From: Paenibacillus herberti | Lineage (GTDB): Bacteria > Bacillota > Bacilli > Paenibacillales > Paenibacillaceae | Length of the DNA stretch: 64,000 bases | Assembly (NCBI RefSeq): GCF_002233675.1 | Contig: NZ_NMUQ01000001.1 | Span: 1,061,938-1,125,937 of the forward strand | Reading direction: 5' to 3' | Shown: positions 1 to 8,877 of the stretch, in pieces | Layout: every line of letters begins with the position of its first letter | Numbering within the stretch: position 1 is the stretch's first letter | Translations under genes and position numbers: made by a program | The notes under the pieces: model-generated | Seen by the model: the letters and a program-made list of their open reading frames with translations, nothing else | What the model was told of the DNA's origin: nothing | Database searches by the model: none

Positions 1-451
1 TTCGCTTATGTACAATGGGATTTTAGGCGGGTTCCCGCATTCCAAGCTGTTCATGAATGTACGGGAGAAGGAGAGCCTAGCCTATTACGCATCCTCTCGC
101 TTGGATGGCCACAAAGGATTACTTACGATTCAATCCGGCATCGAAGTTGGCAATTACGAGAAGGCGGTTGTCATCATCAAGGAACAACTCGAAAGTATGC
201 GCCAAGGACAGTTGTCGGAGCTTGAGCTGAGTCAGACGAAGGCGATGCTGATGAATTCGTTGCGCGAGCTGCAGGATTCGGCTTACGAGATGATCGCCTA
301 TGATTTCAACAGTGTGCTTTCGGGCCGTAGACGTTCCGCGCAGGAGCTGCTTGACGAGGTCAATGCAGTAACGCCGGAGCAGATCGTCCAGGTGGCGGAG
401 AGCGTCAAGCTGGATACGGTGTACTTTTTGCGCGACAGGAAGGAGGCATAA
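1..451 (+). CDS. ymfF: M16 family peptidase-like protein YmfF (YfmF), C-terminal part only
   Basis: The window opens inside this gene and shows only its last roughly 150 codons. The visible part is the C-terminal half of an M16 (insulinase/processing peptidase) fold, with a segment near the left edge (SKLFMNVREKESLAYYA) that matches the R/Y substrate-binding region of M16 C-domains. It lies 5 bp upstream of a second M16 gene with an HxxEH motif. In Bacillus this pair is ymfF-ymfH, linked to the 5-aminopentanol modification of elongation factor P. The zinc-binding half, if present, is outside the window. Family assignment is firm; the exact role rests on synteny. Confidence 0.85.
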   Translation, partial: SLMYNGILGGFPHSKLFMNVREKESLAYYASSRLDGHKGLLTIQSGIEVGNYEKAVVIIKEQLESMRQGQLSELELSQTKAMLMNSLRELQDSAYEMIAYDFNSVLSGRRRSAQELLDEVNAVTPEQIVQVAESVKLDTVYFLRDRKEA

Positions 452-456
452 CCGAT

Positions 457-1761
457 ATGCAGAAGCTTCATTATCCAGGTGTAGAGGAGACGCTGTATTA
501 CGAGCAGCTTCCGAACGGGCTGAGCGTGTATCTGCTTCCTAAAGACGGCTTCCAAAAAACATATGCAACGTTCTCGACCCGCTATGGGTCTGTCGATAAC
601 CATTTCCGCATCGGCGACCAGCCGCTGGCACGTGTACCGGACGGAATTGCCCATTTTCTGGAGCACAAAATGTTCGAGGAGCCAACAGGCGACATTTTCG
701 CCACCTTTGCTTCTCAAGGGGCATCGGCGAACGCGTTCACAAGTTTCGATCGGACGGTGTATCTGTTCTCGGCTACCGAGCAAATTGAAGCTAACTTGAG
801 CACGCTTATCGATTTTGTCCAGCATCCTTACTTTACCGATCAGAATGTTGACAAAGAGAAGGGCATTATCGCTCAGGAAATTAATATGTATAGCGATAAC
901 CCTGACTGGCGTGTTTATTACGGCCTGATCGAGGCTCTGTATCTAGTCCATCCCGTGCATATCGACATTGCCGGTACGGTGGAGTCGATTTATCAGATTG
1001 ACAAGGAAATGCTTTATCGCTGCTACGAAGCCTTCTATCATCCGTCGAATATGTTGCTGTTCATCGTTGGCGGCATTGACAAGGAGCGGATTATGGAGCT
1101 TGTGCGCGAGAACCAGTCGGCAAAAACATTCCCGGATATGGGTCCAATCGAACGCTTTTTCGATAAGGAACCAACAGGTGTCCGCACGGCCAACAAATCG
1201 ATCTCGTTGCAAGTGTCCCAACCTAAATGCCTTTTTGGCTTTAAGGAAAAAAGCAACGGTCTGGATAGCGCCGCTCTCCTGCGCCGCGATGTAACAACCA
1301 AGCTAATGCTGGAGACGCTGCTTGGTTCGAGCTCACCGCTGTATCAAAGTCTGTATGATGACAATCTGATCTCGGATTCCTTCGGCTATGAGTACAACTG
1401 CAGCAGCGATTACGGCTTCTCGATCATCGGCGGTGATACGAATGACCCTGATGAGCTGGTAAATCGCATTAAGCAAAATATAAGCAGTTTGCTGGAATCA
1501 GGATTGGACGCCGTCTCTTTTGAGCGCATCAAGAAAAAACGTATTGGCAACTATTTGCGCATGCTCAATTCCCCGGAGTCTATTGCCAGTGAGTTCACAC
1601 GTTATAAGTTCCGTGGCCAAGATCTGTTTGAGCTCCTTCCTGCTATCGAAAGCATTACGCTGGAAGAAGTAAACGCACGTCTAAAAGAGCATTTTGACTT
1701 TGCTCAGCTCGCCGTTTCTGTCGTGAACCCAACTTCGCAGCAGGAAGTTCCGGCGTCCTGA
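457..1761 (+). CDS. ymfH: M16 family zinc peptidase YmfH (EF-P modification-associated YfmH)
   Basis: This 434-residue protein has the inverted zinc motif HFLEH at residues 66-70 (H66, E69, H70), typical of M16 peptidases, followed by the usual long two-domain fold and a C-terminal region rich in helices. It starts with ATG 5 bp after the ymfF stop, so the two are probably translated from one transcript. Paired M16 proteins usually form a heterodimer in which one partner carries the zinc site. The adjoining SDR reductase gene places it in the EF-P 5-aminopentanol pathway of Bacillus-type bacteria, though the peptidase's molecular role there is not settled. Likely cytosolic, since no signal peptide is seen. 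Confidence 0.9.
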   Translation: MQKLHYPGVEETLYYEQLPNGLSVYLLPKDGFQKTYATFSTRYGSVDNHFRIGDQPLARVPDGIAHFLEHKMFEEPTGDIFATFASQGASANAFTSFDRTVYLFSATEQIEANLSTLIDFVQHPYFTDQNVDKEKGIIAQEINMYSDNPDWRVYYGLIEALYLVHPVHIDIAGTVESIYQIDKEMLYRCYEAFYHPSNMLLFIVGGIDKERIMELVRENQSAKTFPDMGPIERFFDKEPTGVRTANKSISLQVSQPKCLFGFKEKSNGLDSAALLRRDVTTKLMLETLLGSSSPLYQSLYDDNLISDSFGYEYNCSSDYGFSIIGGDTNDPDELVNRIKQNISSLLESGLDAVSFERIKKKRIGNYLRMLNSPESIASEFTRYKFRGQDLFELLPAIESITLEEVNARLKEHFDFAQLAVSVVNPTSQQEVPAS

Positions 1762-1775
1762 AGCCGCTTCATGAA

Positions 1776-2507
1776 ATGAACGTGCTCATTACCGGGGGAA
1801 GCCGCGGCATCGGCGCCGCTATTGCAAGGCGTTTTGCCGCGGAAGGTATGAACGTTGTCATCCATTATTTGAACTCGCATGAGCAGGCCAACGAGACTGC
1901 TCGAGAATGCCTGACGCTTGGAAGCGGTCAGATAATGACCGTAAGTGCCGATCTGCGCTCCAGGGACAGCCTGGAGAGGATGAAGGAGAAGCTGCAGTCT
2001 GCCGGGCTGTTGCCGGATATTTTGGTCAATAACGCAGGCATTGCGCATTATGGCCTTCTCTCTGATGTCACCGACATGGATTGGGATGATGTGGTAGCCG
2101 TCAATTTGAAAGGCGTATTTCTGTGCACACAACTGTTCATGCCGGAGATGATCCGTTCTCGCTGGGGCCGAATTATTAATATTTCTTCGGTATGGGGCAT
2201 TTCCGGCGCTGCTTGCGAGGTGGTTTATTCCGCGACCAAAGGCGGAGTAAATGCGTTCACAAAGGCGCTAGCCAAGGAGCTCGCTCCGTCCGGCGTGACG
2301 GTCAATGCAGTGGCGCCTGGAGCCGTAAATACGGAAATGCTCGGCGGATTCGAGCCTCAGGAGCTTAAACAGCTGGAGGAGGACATTCCGGCCGGGCGAC
2401 TCGGTCAGCCAGATGAGATTGCCTCGCTCGTCTATTTCTTGTCGCTGCCGGAATCGTCTTACATTACGGGCCAGGTCATCAGCCCTAATGGCGGCTGGAT
2501 TACTTGA
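1776..2507 (+). CDS. ymfI: SDR oxidoreductase, EF-P 5-aminopentanone reductase YmfI
   Basis: This is a classical short-chain dehydrogenase of 243 residues. The Rossmann glycine motif TGGSRGIG sits at the very N terminus, NNAG marks the fourth beta strand, and the catalytic YSATKGG (YxxxK) follows a conserved Ser-containing segment (NISSVWG). In B. subtilis YmfI reduces the 5-aminopentanone group on elongation factor P to 5-aminopentanol, which is the last step of that lysine modification. The gene starts 14 bp after ymfH, so it is probably co-transcribed. SDR sequences alone do not fix the substrate; the assignment relies on this conserved gene order. Confidence 0.85.
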   Translation: MNVLITGGSRGIGAAIARRFAAEGMNVVIHYLNSHEQANETARECLTLGSGQIMTVSADLRSRDSLERMKEKLQSAGLLPDILVNNAGIAHYGLLSDVTDMDWDDVVAVNLKGVFLCTQLFMPEMIRSRWGRIINISSVWGISGAACEVVYSATKGGVNAFTKALAKELAPSGVTVNAVAPGAVNTEMLGGFEPQELKQLEEDIPAGRLGQPDEIASLVYFLSLPESSYITGQVISPNGGWIT

Positions 2508-2616
2508 GATTGCTTGCTGAAACCATTTGCCAGCTTCATTCGTCGTATAGCCGATGCCCTCTACGCGCACAATAATTTCGTTGAGTTTCTCAACGACTTT
2601 AAGGAGGCGACCAAGC

Positions 2617-2868
2617 ATGTCTACTGTACTTTCGAACTTTGATTCGTGGAAGGAATTCCTCTCAGAGCGACTTGAACAGGGCAAAAAGCTCGGTCTGAGC
2701 GAAGAAGCAATTGGCAACCTGGCTTATGAGATCGGTTCGTTCCTCGACGAGAAGGTTGATCCGAAAAACGAAGAGCAGCGTGTGCTCAAGGAAATTTGGG
2801 ATGTCGGGGACGAGAATGAGCGTAAAACGATTGCCAGGCTTATGATTAAGCTTGTCCACCATCGTTAA
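2617..2868 (+). CDS. ymfJ: DUF3243 protein YmfJ
   Basis: This is a small acidic cytosolic protein of 83 residues with no signal peptide or membrane segment. It matches the DUF3243/YmfJ family, recognised from the pattern FDSWKEFL, then a central LGLSEEAI and a C-terminal KTIARLMIKLV. The start is set at 2617, because AAGGAGG at 2601-2607 lies at a good distance from that ATG. An upstream in-frame ATG at 2554 has no such site. A strong hairpin terminator follows. The function of the family is unknown; it is conserved between ymfI and ymfK in Bacillales. Confidence 0.85.
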   Translation: MSTVLSNFDSWKEFLSERLEQGKKLGLSEEAIGNLAYEIGSFLDEKVDPKNEEQRVLKEIWDVGDENERKTIARLMIKLVHHR

Positions 2869-2886
2869 TGATCGGCTTCACGTCGG

Positions 2887-2914
2887 AAAGCTCCCGGTCA
2901 CGGGAGCTTTTCTG
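2887..2914 (+). terminator. Intrinsic terminator after ymfJ
   Basis: A 10-bp perfect stem (AAAGCTCCCG paired with CGGGAGCTTT) with a GTCA loop is followed by a short T run. It probably ends the ymfF-ymfJ transcript. Confidence 0.8.
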
Positions 2915-3046
2915 TACGTGAACATAGGGGGAGTTTTTGAGACAGAGAACGAGCGTGCGCATTGCGGAAATTTAGCGAATCATGTAGAATGTAGGCTTAT
3001 AATGGAGGCTTTTAGCGAAGCCTTTCTACTCGGGACGGTGTGATTA

Positions 3047-3811
3047 ATGGAGTCTAAACAGTGGTATATGGAATACAAAATACATAAAAACCGCCCGGGG
3101 TTACTTGGGGATATCGCCTCGCTGCTTGGAATGCTCAATGTCAATATTATTACGATTAACGGTGTCGAGGATCGGACCCGAGGCATGCTGCTTCAGACGA
3201 ATGATGATGAGAAAATCGAAATTCTGGGCAAAATGCTGCAGAAAGTCGAAAATATAACGGTCAATAAGCTTCGTCCACCAAGTCTGGTCGACCGCCTTGC
3301 TGTCCGGCATGGTCGTTATATCGAACGCGACTCCGACGATCGCAAAACGTTTCGTTTCACAAGGGACGAGCTAGGTTTACTGGTCGACTTCCTCGGTGAG
3401 ATTTTCAAGCGCGACGGCAATCAGGTGATTGGATTGCGGGGAATGCCTCGCGTTGGCAAGACCGAGTCGATTATCGCCGGAAGCGTCTGTTCTAATAAGC
3501 GATGGGCATTTGTTTCCTCTACGCTGCTGCGTCAGACCGTTCGCTCTCAGCTGTCGAGTGAAGAGATGAATCCAGACAATATTTTTATTATTGACGGGAT
3601 CGTCAGCACGATCCGCTCCAACGAGCGACATCACGCGCTGCTTCAGGAGATCATGGAGATGCCGTCCACTAAAGTGATTGAGCATCCAGATATTTTTATC
3701 CGCGAATCTAATTATGACTACAGCACTTTTACAACGATTATTGAGCTTCGTAATACGCCGGATGAAGAGATTTCGTATGATTCCTTCACGGTTAATTATA
3801 ACGATTTTTAA
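3047..3811 (+). CDS. ymfK: DUF3388 protein YmfK
   Basis: This 254-residue protein has an N-terminal ACT-like segment (KNRPGLLGDIASLLGML, residues about 12-28, then a VNIITI strand). The rest resembles a nucleotide-binding fold: GMPRVGKTES near residue 129 is P-loop-like (GxPxxGKT). It corresponds to B. subtilis YmfK/DUF3388, whose function is not known. It starts with ATG after a GGACGG-like weak site; a TATAAT at 2998-3003 lies just upstream. It sits directly before the rodZ-like gene, with 23 bp between its stop and that gene's start. The N-terminal ACT resemblance would suggest small-molecule sensing, but this is inference. Confidence 0.8.
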   Translation: MESKQWYMEYKIHKNRPGLLGDIASLLGMLNVNIITINGVEDRTRGMLLQTNDDEKIEILGKMLQKVENITVNKLRPPSLVDRLAVRHGRYIERDSDDRKTFRFTRDELGLLVDFLGEIFKRDGNQVIGLRGMPRVGKTESIIAGSVCSNKRWAFVSSTLLRQTVRSQLSSEEMNPDNIFIIDGIVSTIRSNERHHALLQEIMEMPSTKVIEHPDIFIRESNYDYSTFTTIIELRNTPDEEISYDSFTVNYNDF

Positions 3812-3834
3812 AATGAAAGGAGGCCGTGCCAACC

Positions 3835-4773
3835 ATGTCTGAATTGGGCCAAACCCTGAGGACCGCCAGGGAGGAGATGGGTCTATCTCTGGATGAGCTG
3901 CAGGAGATGACCAAGATCCGCAAACATTATCTTGTAGCAATTGAAGAAGGCAACTACAGCGCATTGCCAGGCAGCTTTTACGCTCGGGCATTCGTTAAGA
4001 ATTACGCAGAGGCGGTAGGCCTCAATGCGGAAGAGGTTTTGGGCTACTACAAAAACGAGCTTCCGTCCGCTCCCCAAGCGACTTCTACGGAGCCGACAGC
4101 TGCGCCACAGCCTCCCCGCAAGGCATCTACGTCGCGGTCGACGTCAGAGCGCTTCGGAAGACTGGGCTTTTCAGTTCTGATGTGGGCTTTTCTTGGACTG
4201 ATCGTATTTTTGTTATGGATGTTCGTCATTCGTGATGACAATAACAAGACTGCTGACCAGACCGATAACACGCCATTCACAACAGCAACCCCGGGACCTT
4301 CCAACTTGCCTGGAGCAGCTTCTCCGGGTCCAGGAACAGGAACACCAGGCCCATCGACCAGTCCTTCTCCGTCGCCAAGTCCAACACCGCCTAGCGGAGC
4401 GGTTGAATTCGATCGCAAATCCGGCAGTACGGATCATTATAAAGTGACGGGTCAACCTACGATGCAAATCAAGTTCTCCGGCGGAGCGTGGATTGAAGTC
4501 CGTAAGGGCGGGCGAGATGGCGAACTGCTCCATAACAAGTCCGCGGAATCGGGAGAGACGCTTGAAATTCCGCTCGATTCGATCATTTACATGAATACGG
4601 GCCGCGCGGATAATACGGAGATCATCATCGACGGCACTGTACTTGAAGATGGCGACCGTCCAGGACCGAAGAGAATCCAGTTCGAGCCTGCAGATGGTGC
4701 CGAGACTACAAACGGCGCCGAGACAACAGATGGTGAGCAACAAGAGACCGATAATTCGGAGTCCGGGAATTAA
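3835..4773 (+). CDS. rodZ: RodZ-like cell-shape protein YmfM (HTH - TM - DUF4115)
   Basis: This 312-residue protein has a cytoplasmic Cro/XRE-type HTH at residues about 6-70 and one transmembrane segment near residues 112-132. A Pro/Gly/Ser/Thr-rich external spacer (about 150-185) and a C-terminal DUF4115 beta domain follow. That order defines RodZ, which links MreB to the elongation machinery at the membrane. The start is taken at 3835: AAAGGAGG at 3816-3823 is well spaced from it, whereas a GTG at 3826 is too close. The extreme C terminus carries a short duplicated acidic motif (DGAETTNGAETTDG). The gene lies in the expected place upstream of pgsA. Confidence 0.9.
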   Translation: MSELGQTLRTAREEMGLSLDELQEMTKIRKHYLVAIEEGNYSALPGSFYARAFVKNYAEAVGLNAEEVLGYYKNELPSAPQATSTEPTAAPQPPRKASTSRSTSERFGRLGFSVLMWAFLGLIVFLLWMFVIRDDNNKTADQTDNTPFTTATPGPSNLPGAASPGPGTGTPGPSTSPSPSPSPTPPSGAVEFDRKSGSTDHYKVTGQPTMQIKFSGGAWIEVRKGGRDGELLHNKSAESGETLEIPLDSIIYMNTGRADNTEIIIDGTVLEDGDRPGPKRIQFEPADGAETTNGAETTDGEQQETDNSESGN

Positions 4774-4786
4774 CTCAAGGATCATA

Positions 4787-4832
4787 CAGGGTGTCCCAAA
4801 CGTCATGGAATGATGACGGGGGCGCCCTTTTC
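4787..4832 (+). terminator. Intrinsic terminator after rodZ
   Basis: An imperfect long hairpin (GGGTGTCCC...ACGTCAT pairing with ATGATGACG...GGCGCCC) is followed by TTTTCC. It separates rodZ from yajQ. Confidence 0.65.
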
Positions 4833-4924
4833 CTTGCGCCGTTTGCAAGCGATGGTTGAGGAGTTATACTTTCAGTATGGGATGTTTTATAATGTAAGGA
4901 ATCAAAAGCAAGGAGGAACTAAAC

Positions 4925-5416
4925 ATGAGTTCGGAAAGTTCGTTTGATATTGTATCCAAAGTAGATCTGCAGGAACTTAACAATGCGATCGTTCAAGCGG
5001 AGCGTGAAATTGAGACCCGCTTTGATTTTAAGGGCAGCAAAAGCAGCATCAAGCTGGAGAAAGAGGAGCTTGTCGTCCATTCGGATGACGATTATAAGCT
5101 CAAGAGCGTAATCGACATTCTCCAGACCAAGATGATTAAGCGTAATGTGCCGATCAAAAATATGGACTTCGGCAAAATTGAGCCCGCCTCGATGGGAACT
5201 GTGCGCCAGCGCATCAAGCTGAAGCAGGGAATTGGCCAGGATGAATCGAAGAAAATCAATACACTGATTCGCGATTCCAAGCTGAAGGTCAAAAGCCAGA
5301 TTCAGGGCGATCAGATTCGTGTTACGGCTAAGAGCCGGGACGACCTGCAAGCGGTCATCTCCATGCTCCGTGGTGCCAATCTAGAGCTGGAGCTGCAATT
5401 CACGAACTACCGTTAA
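4925..5416 (+). CDS. yajQ: YajQ family protein (c-di-GMP-binding/nucleotide-binding)
   Basis: This 163-residue cytosolic protein matches the YajQ/UPF0234 family throughout: [18 protein letters not shown] at the start, [10 protein letters not shown] near residue 35, [19 protein letters not shown] near the end, and a short C-terminal LELQFTNYR. YajQ proteins have a tandem ferredoxin-like fold, and some bind cyclic di-GMP or RNA. A canonical site (AAGGAGG at 4910-4916) precedes the ATG. A TATAAT at 4888-4893 is a likely -10 box. It is not part of the B. subtilis version of this locus, so its insertion between rodZ and pgsA is a lineage feature. The window also encodes a diguanylate cyclase at 41.7-43.2 kb. 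Confidence 0.92.
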   Translation: MSSESSFDIVSKVDLQELNNAIVQAEREIETRFDFKGSKSSIKLEKEELVVHSDDDYKLKSVIDILQTKMIKRNVPIKNMDFGKIEPASMGTVRQRIKLKQGIGQDESKKINTLIRDSKLKVKSQIQGDQIRVTAKSRDDLQAVISMLRGANLELELQFTNYR

Positions 5417-5436
5417 GTTGGCTGCGGAGCCTGGCT

Positions 5437-5466
5437 TTGACACGCCGCTTCCGGTTCGATTATACT
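5437..5466 (+). promoter_or_regulatory. Sigma-A-type promoter for pgsA
   Basis: TTGACA at 5437-5442 and TATACT at 5461-5466 are separated by 18 bp, 34 bp upstream of the pgsA start. Confidence 0.6.
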
Positions 5467-5499
5467 TGTGAAGTTTGATAAGTCAGGGAGGGGAACCGC

Positions 5500-6075
5500 G
5501 TGAACCTGGCCAACAAGATTACGCTTGCGCGCATCTTTTTAGTGCCTGTTATCCTGTTTTTTTTATTGATCCGTCTCGATTTTGGAGTGGTCAAGTTTGA
5601 GGATTTTGAGCTTACATACACGCAAATAGTTGCGGCGCTGATCTTCATTATTGCGGCTAGCACCGACGGTTTGGACGGATACTTGGCCCGTAAAAACAAG
5701 ATGGTCACGAATCTGGGCAAGCTGCTCGATCCGCTGGCGGATAAGCTGCTTGTAGCAGCGGTTCTTATCTCTTTAGTAGAGATGGACAAGCTCAGCGCGC
5801 TCATCGCGATCATCATTATCAGCCGGGAGTTTGCCGTAACTGGCCTTCGTCAGGTTGCTCTGCTGGAAGGTTCAGTTTTGGCCGCGAGCACATGGGGCAA
5901 GTGGAAAACCGGTGTTCAGATCGCTATGATCATCGTGCTGCTGCTGAATAATTTTCCATTCGCGTTTCTCGACATCCCAATGGATCTTATTATGAGTTGG
6001 GCCGCAGCACTGATTACGATTTGGTCCGGCATCGACTACTTCGTGAAGAACCGCAATTTAATACCCGTAGAATAG
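5500..6075 (+). CDS. pgsA: CDP-diacylglycerol--glycerol-3-phosphate 3-phosphatidyltransferase
   Basis: This enzyme makes phosphatidylglycerophosphate, the first committed step to phosphatidylglycerol, in the cytoplasmic membrane. The 191-residue protein has several hydrophobic helices and the CDP-alcohol phosphotransferase signature: DGLDGYLAR, then G and DPLADK with the expected spacing (D-x2-DG-x2-AR-x8-G-x3-D-x3-D). It starts with GTG after GGGAGGGG. It lies upstream of cinA and recA, as in B. subtilis, but here it has its own apparent promoter. Confidence 0.95.
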   Translation: MNLANKITLARIFLVPVILFFLLIRLDFGVVKFEDFELTYTQIVAALIFIIAASTDGLDGYLARKNKMVTNLGKLLDPLADKLLVAAVLISLVEMDKLSALIAIIIISREFAVTGLRQVALLEGSVLAASTWGKWKTGVQIAMIIVLLLNNFPFAFLDIPMDLIMSWAAALITIWSGIDYFVKNRNLIPVE

Positions 6076-6178
6076 CAAACAGGGCTCTCTTTCCAACCGG
6101 GATGAGGGCCTTGTCTGCACTTTGGTGAATGTTACCTATTAACGGTAGTGGGACACTTCCGAACAGGAGAGGATCAGA

Positions 6179-7429
6179 GTGAAAGCTGAAATTATCGCTG
6201 TAGGAACCGAACTTCTGTTGGGTCAAATAGTTAATACGAACGCGCGGTATCTGTCACAAGGGCTGGCAGCTATCGGCATTGATGTGTACTTCCAGACGGT
6301 TGTTGGAGACAATTCGGCTCGTATCCGGCAAGCGATTGACATCGCGCGCTCGCGAGCTGATGTGCTGCTGTTCACTGGCGGACTGGGACCTACTATGGAC
6401 GATTTGACGAAGGATGTGCTGGCGGACTATTTGGGGCGCAAGATGACTTTGCATGAGCCGACCATGAAGGTGATGGAGGAGCTTTTTGCTTCGCGTGGAA
6501 GCCATATGGTGGAGAGCAACCGCAGGCAGGCGAACTGGATCGAGGGGAGTATACCGCTGGAAAATACAGCCGGACTGGCGGTCGGCAATGCTCTTGAGCA
6601 AGATGGCACGCGCTATGTGCTGCTCCCGGGCCCGCCTAAGGAAATGATGCCGATGTTCGAAGGGCCGGCTAGTCGCTGGCTATTGTCCGAGCTCGGCGCA
6701 GGAGCGCCCCTGCATTCCCGGATTTTGCGTTTCGCCGGTATTGGGGAATCAAAGCTGGAGCATGAGCTCATCGATCTGATCGAGGCTCAAAGTGACCCTA
6801 CTATCGCTCCTTATGCCAAGGAAGGCGAGGTCGCGCTGCGCATCTCCAGCAAGTCGGCTGACGAGGCTGCCGCTTTGGCGAAGATCGAGGATACAGCACA
6901 GCAGATTCGCTCCCGGCTCGGTGATTATATTTATGCCGAAGAGGATATTTCGCTCGAGGAGGCGGTGCTGCGCCTGCTGCGGAGCCGCAGGATGAGGGTG
7001 AGCGTAGCCGAAAGCTGCACCGGAGGTTTGCTGGCTGAGCTTATTACGGGCGTGCCTGGCAGCAGCGGGGAGTTCCTCGGCGGTATCGTCACCTATACGA
7101 ATACGATGAAGAATCGGCTGCTTGGCATTCCGCTTGAACAGCTGGAAGGCCCTGGCGCACCAGGAGCGGTCAGCGAGTCCACGGCGGCTCTGATGGCCCG
7201 TCGCGTCGCTGAGACGACGGGAAGCGATTGGGGCGTGTCCGTAACCGGCGTCGCCGGTCCGGGCACGACGGAGGGCAAGCCGGTCGGGCTTGTGCATCTT
7301 GGCATTGCTCGCAAGGACGGCGAAGCTGATGTGTTCACAATTAACGTCGGAGGCAATCGGGATACCGTGCGTATCCGTGCAGCCAAATATGCTCTGTACC
7401 AACTCTGGTTGAAGCTGAAAGCTCTCTGA
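6179..7429 (+). CDS. cinA: CinA family competence/damage-inducible protein
   Basis: This 416-residue protein has the two expected parts. The N-terminal molybdopterin-binding-like domain (IAVGTELLLGQIVNTNA at the start, TGGLGPTMDD near residue 66, PGPPKEM near 150) is followed by a C-terminal CinA amidohydrolase domain (VAESCTGG near 277, VTGVAGPGTTEGKPVG near 355). The family includes nicotinamide-nucleotide amidases and ADP-ribose pyrophosphatases. It starts with GTG after GGAGAGG. cinA directly precedes recA in many Firmicutes, and here a terminator separates the two, so read-through coupling appears limited. Confidence 0.95.
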   Translation: MKAEIIAVGTELLLGQIVNTNARYLSQGLAAIGIDVYFQTVVGDNSARIRQAIDIARSRADVLLFTGGLGPTMDDLTKDVLADYLGRKMTLHEPTMKVMEELFASRGSHMVESNRRQANWIEGSIPLENTAGLAVGNALEQDGTRYVLLPGPPKEMMPMFEGPASRWLLSELGAGAPLHSRILRFAGIGESKLEHELIDLIEAQSDPTIAPYAKEGEVALRISSKSADEAAALAKIEDTAQQIRSRLGDYIYAEEDISLEEAVLRLLRSRRMRVSVAESCTGGLLAELITGVPGSSGEFLGGIVTYTNTMKNRLLGIPLEQLEGPGAPGAVSESTAALMARRVAETTGSDWGVSVTGVAGPGTTEGKPVGLVHLGIARKDGEADVFTINVGGNRDTVRIRAAKYALYQLWLKLKAL

Positions 7430-7522
7430 TGCTTTTGGATTCTTGGTGGTCCAGCTTATAGCCCTGCAAGCTCGCCTGTTGCTGCGAGGAGGCCATTGAA
7501 GTACAATAGAAGTAGTTGACGG

Positions 7523-7560
7523 AAGAACCGCAGCGAGTTGGACAAGCTGCGGTTCTTTTT
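7523..7560 (+). terminator. Intrinsic terminator after cinA
   Basis: AAGAACCGCAGC pairs with GCTGCGGTTCTT, followed by TTT. Confidence 0.85.
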
Positions 7561-7613
7561 CTGTTTGTGGAGCGGCAGCCTTGGATGAGGGGGAGGCCGC
7601 ACATCAAAAAAAG

Positions 7614-7627
7614 CGAATGTATGTTCG
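7614..7627 (+). promoter_or_regulatory. LexA (SOS) box upstream of recA
   Basis: CGAATGTATGTTCG matches the Bacillus SOS consensus CGAACRNRYGTTYG at 13 of 14 positions. It lies 9 bp upstream of the proposed -35 box of recA. This supports LexA repression and damage induction. Confidence 0.75.
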
Positions 7628-7636
7628 AAAAAAAGC

Positions 7637-7665
7637 TTGGCAAACGACTAGAAGTAGACTAATAT
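7637..7665 (+). promoter_or_regulatory. Proposed recA promoter
   Basis: TTGGCA at 7637-7642 and TAATAT at 7660-7665 are separated by 17 bp, between the LexA box and the recA start. Confidence 0.6.
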
Positions 7666-7701
7666 AGAATTATAAATCGATGAATGAAGGATGTGGATCT
7701 C

Positions 7702-8760
7702 TTGTCAGATCGCCGCGCAGCTTTAGATATGGCGCTTCGCCAAATCGAGAAACAATTCGGAAAAGGTTCCATCATGAAGTTAGGCGAGTCGACTCATCTG
7801 GCCGTTGAGACGGTGTCCAGCGGTTCTCTCGCATTAGATATTGCTCTTGGCATCGGCGGTTTCCCTCGCGGCCGGATTATTGAAGTATACGGACCGGAAT
7901 CCTCCGGTAAAACGACGGTTGCCCTCCATGCGATTGCAGAGGTGCAGCGTACAGGCGGACAAGCTGCCTTCATCGATGCGGAACATGCACTTGATCCTCT
8001 TTACGCCCGCAAGCTTGGCGTTAACATTGATGAACTGCTGCTCTCTCAGCCGGACACAGGCGAGCAGGCGCTTGAGATTGCCGAAGCGCTCGTGCGCAGC
8101 AACGCGGTTGATATCGTTGTCATTGACTCGGTAGCAGCTCTGGTGCCGAAGGCGGAGATCGAAGGCGAGATGGGCGACACTCACGTCGGCCTGCAAGCAC
8201 GTCTTATGTCACAGGCGCTTCGCAAGCTCTCCGGCGCGATCAGCAAGTCCAAGACGATGGCGATCTTTATCAATCAGCTTCGCGAGAAGGTCGGCGTCAT
8301 GTTTGGTAATCCAGAGACGACGCCTGGCGGTCGTGCGCTGAAGTTCTACAGCAGTGTGCGCCTCGACGTACGCCGGATTGAGAGCATCAAGCATGGTACT
8401 GATGTTGTAGGGAACCGGACTCGTATCAAGGTTGTTAAGAACAAGGTAGCGCCTCCGTTCCGCCAGGCAGAGGTCGACATCATGTACGGTGAAGGTATTT
8501 CCCGTTATGGCAGCATCGTGGATATCGGCGTGGAGAAGGATATTGTACAGAAGAGCGGCGCCTGGTTCAGCTACAATGGCGATCGTTTGGGCCAAGGCCG
8601 CGAGAACGCTAAGCAGTTCCTGAAGGATAACGAGCATATCGCTGGCGCGATCGAGATTAAGATTCGCGAGGCTCATAATCTGGATGCCGCCGCTGCTGCT
8701 GGCATCGTTGCTTCCAAAGACGAGGAAGATGAGCTCGAGGAACTGGAACTCGACGTTTAA
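7702..8760 (+). CDS. recA: Recombinase RecA
   Basis: RecA forms filaments on single-stranded DNA for homologous recombination and triggers LexA self-cleavage. The protein shows the Walker A motif GPESSGKT at residues 64-71, the conserved [20 protein letters not shown] and [11 protein letters not shown] segments, and an acidic C-terminal tail. The start is placed at TTG 7702, which gives the family-typical [19 protein letters not shown] beginning, with GAAGGA upstream at good spacing. An in-frame ATG at 7684 would add six residues but lacks a visible ribosome site. It is a single-gene unit, with a LexA box before it and a terminator after it. Confidence 0.97.
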   Translation: MSDRRAALDMALRQIEKQFGKGSIMKLGESTHLAVETVSSGSLALDIALGIGGFPRGRIIEVYGPESSGKTTVALHAIAEVQRTGGQAAFIDAEHALDPLYARKLGVNIDELLLSQPDTGEQALEIAEALVRSNAVDIVVIDSVAALVPKAEIEGEMGDTHVGLQARLMSQALRKLSGAISKSKTMAIFINQLREKVGVMFGNPETTPGGRALKFYSSVRLDVRRIESIKHGTDVVGNRTRIKVVKNKVAPPFRQAEVDIMYGEGISRYGSIVDIGVEKDIVQKSGAWFSYNGDRLGQGRENAKQFLKDNEHIAGAIEIKIREAHNLDAAAAAGIVASKDEEDELEELELDV

Positions 8761-8789
8761 GTTTTTTAGACTGGATAGGATAGATAGGA

Positions 8790-8823
8790 AGCATCTCTGA
8801 TTTCGGTCAGGGATGCTTTTTTT
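8790..8823 (+). terminator. Intrinsic terminator after recA
   Basis: GCATCTCTGA pairs with TCAGGGATGC (one G-T pair) around a TTTCGG loop, followed by eight T residues. Confidence 0.9.
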
Positions 8824-8877
8824 GCAACATTTCAGCCCTATTCTTAAGCCAGTGAGTCAGGAAGGAGGAACATTATT

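Noticed and set aside
2998-3003. TATAAT as ymfK promoter
   Set aside because: No -35 box at 16-18 bp upstream is convincing, so I mention the box in the gene entry but do not list a promoter.
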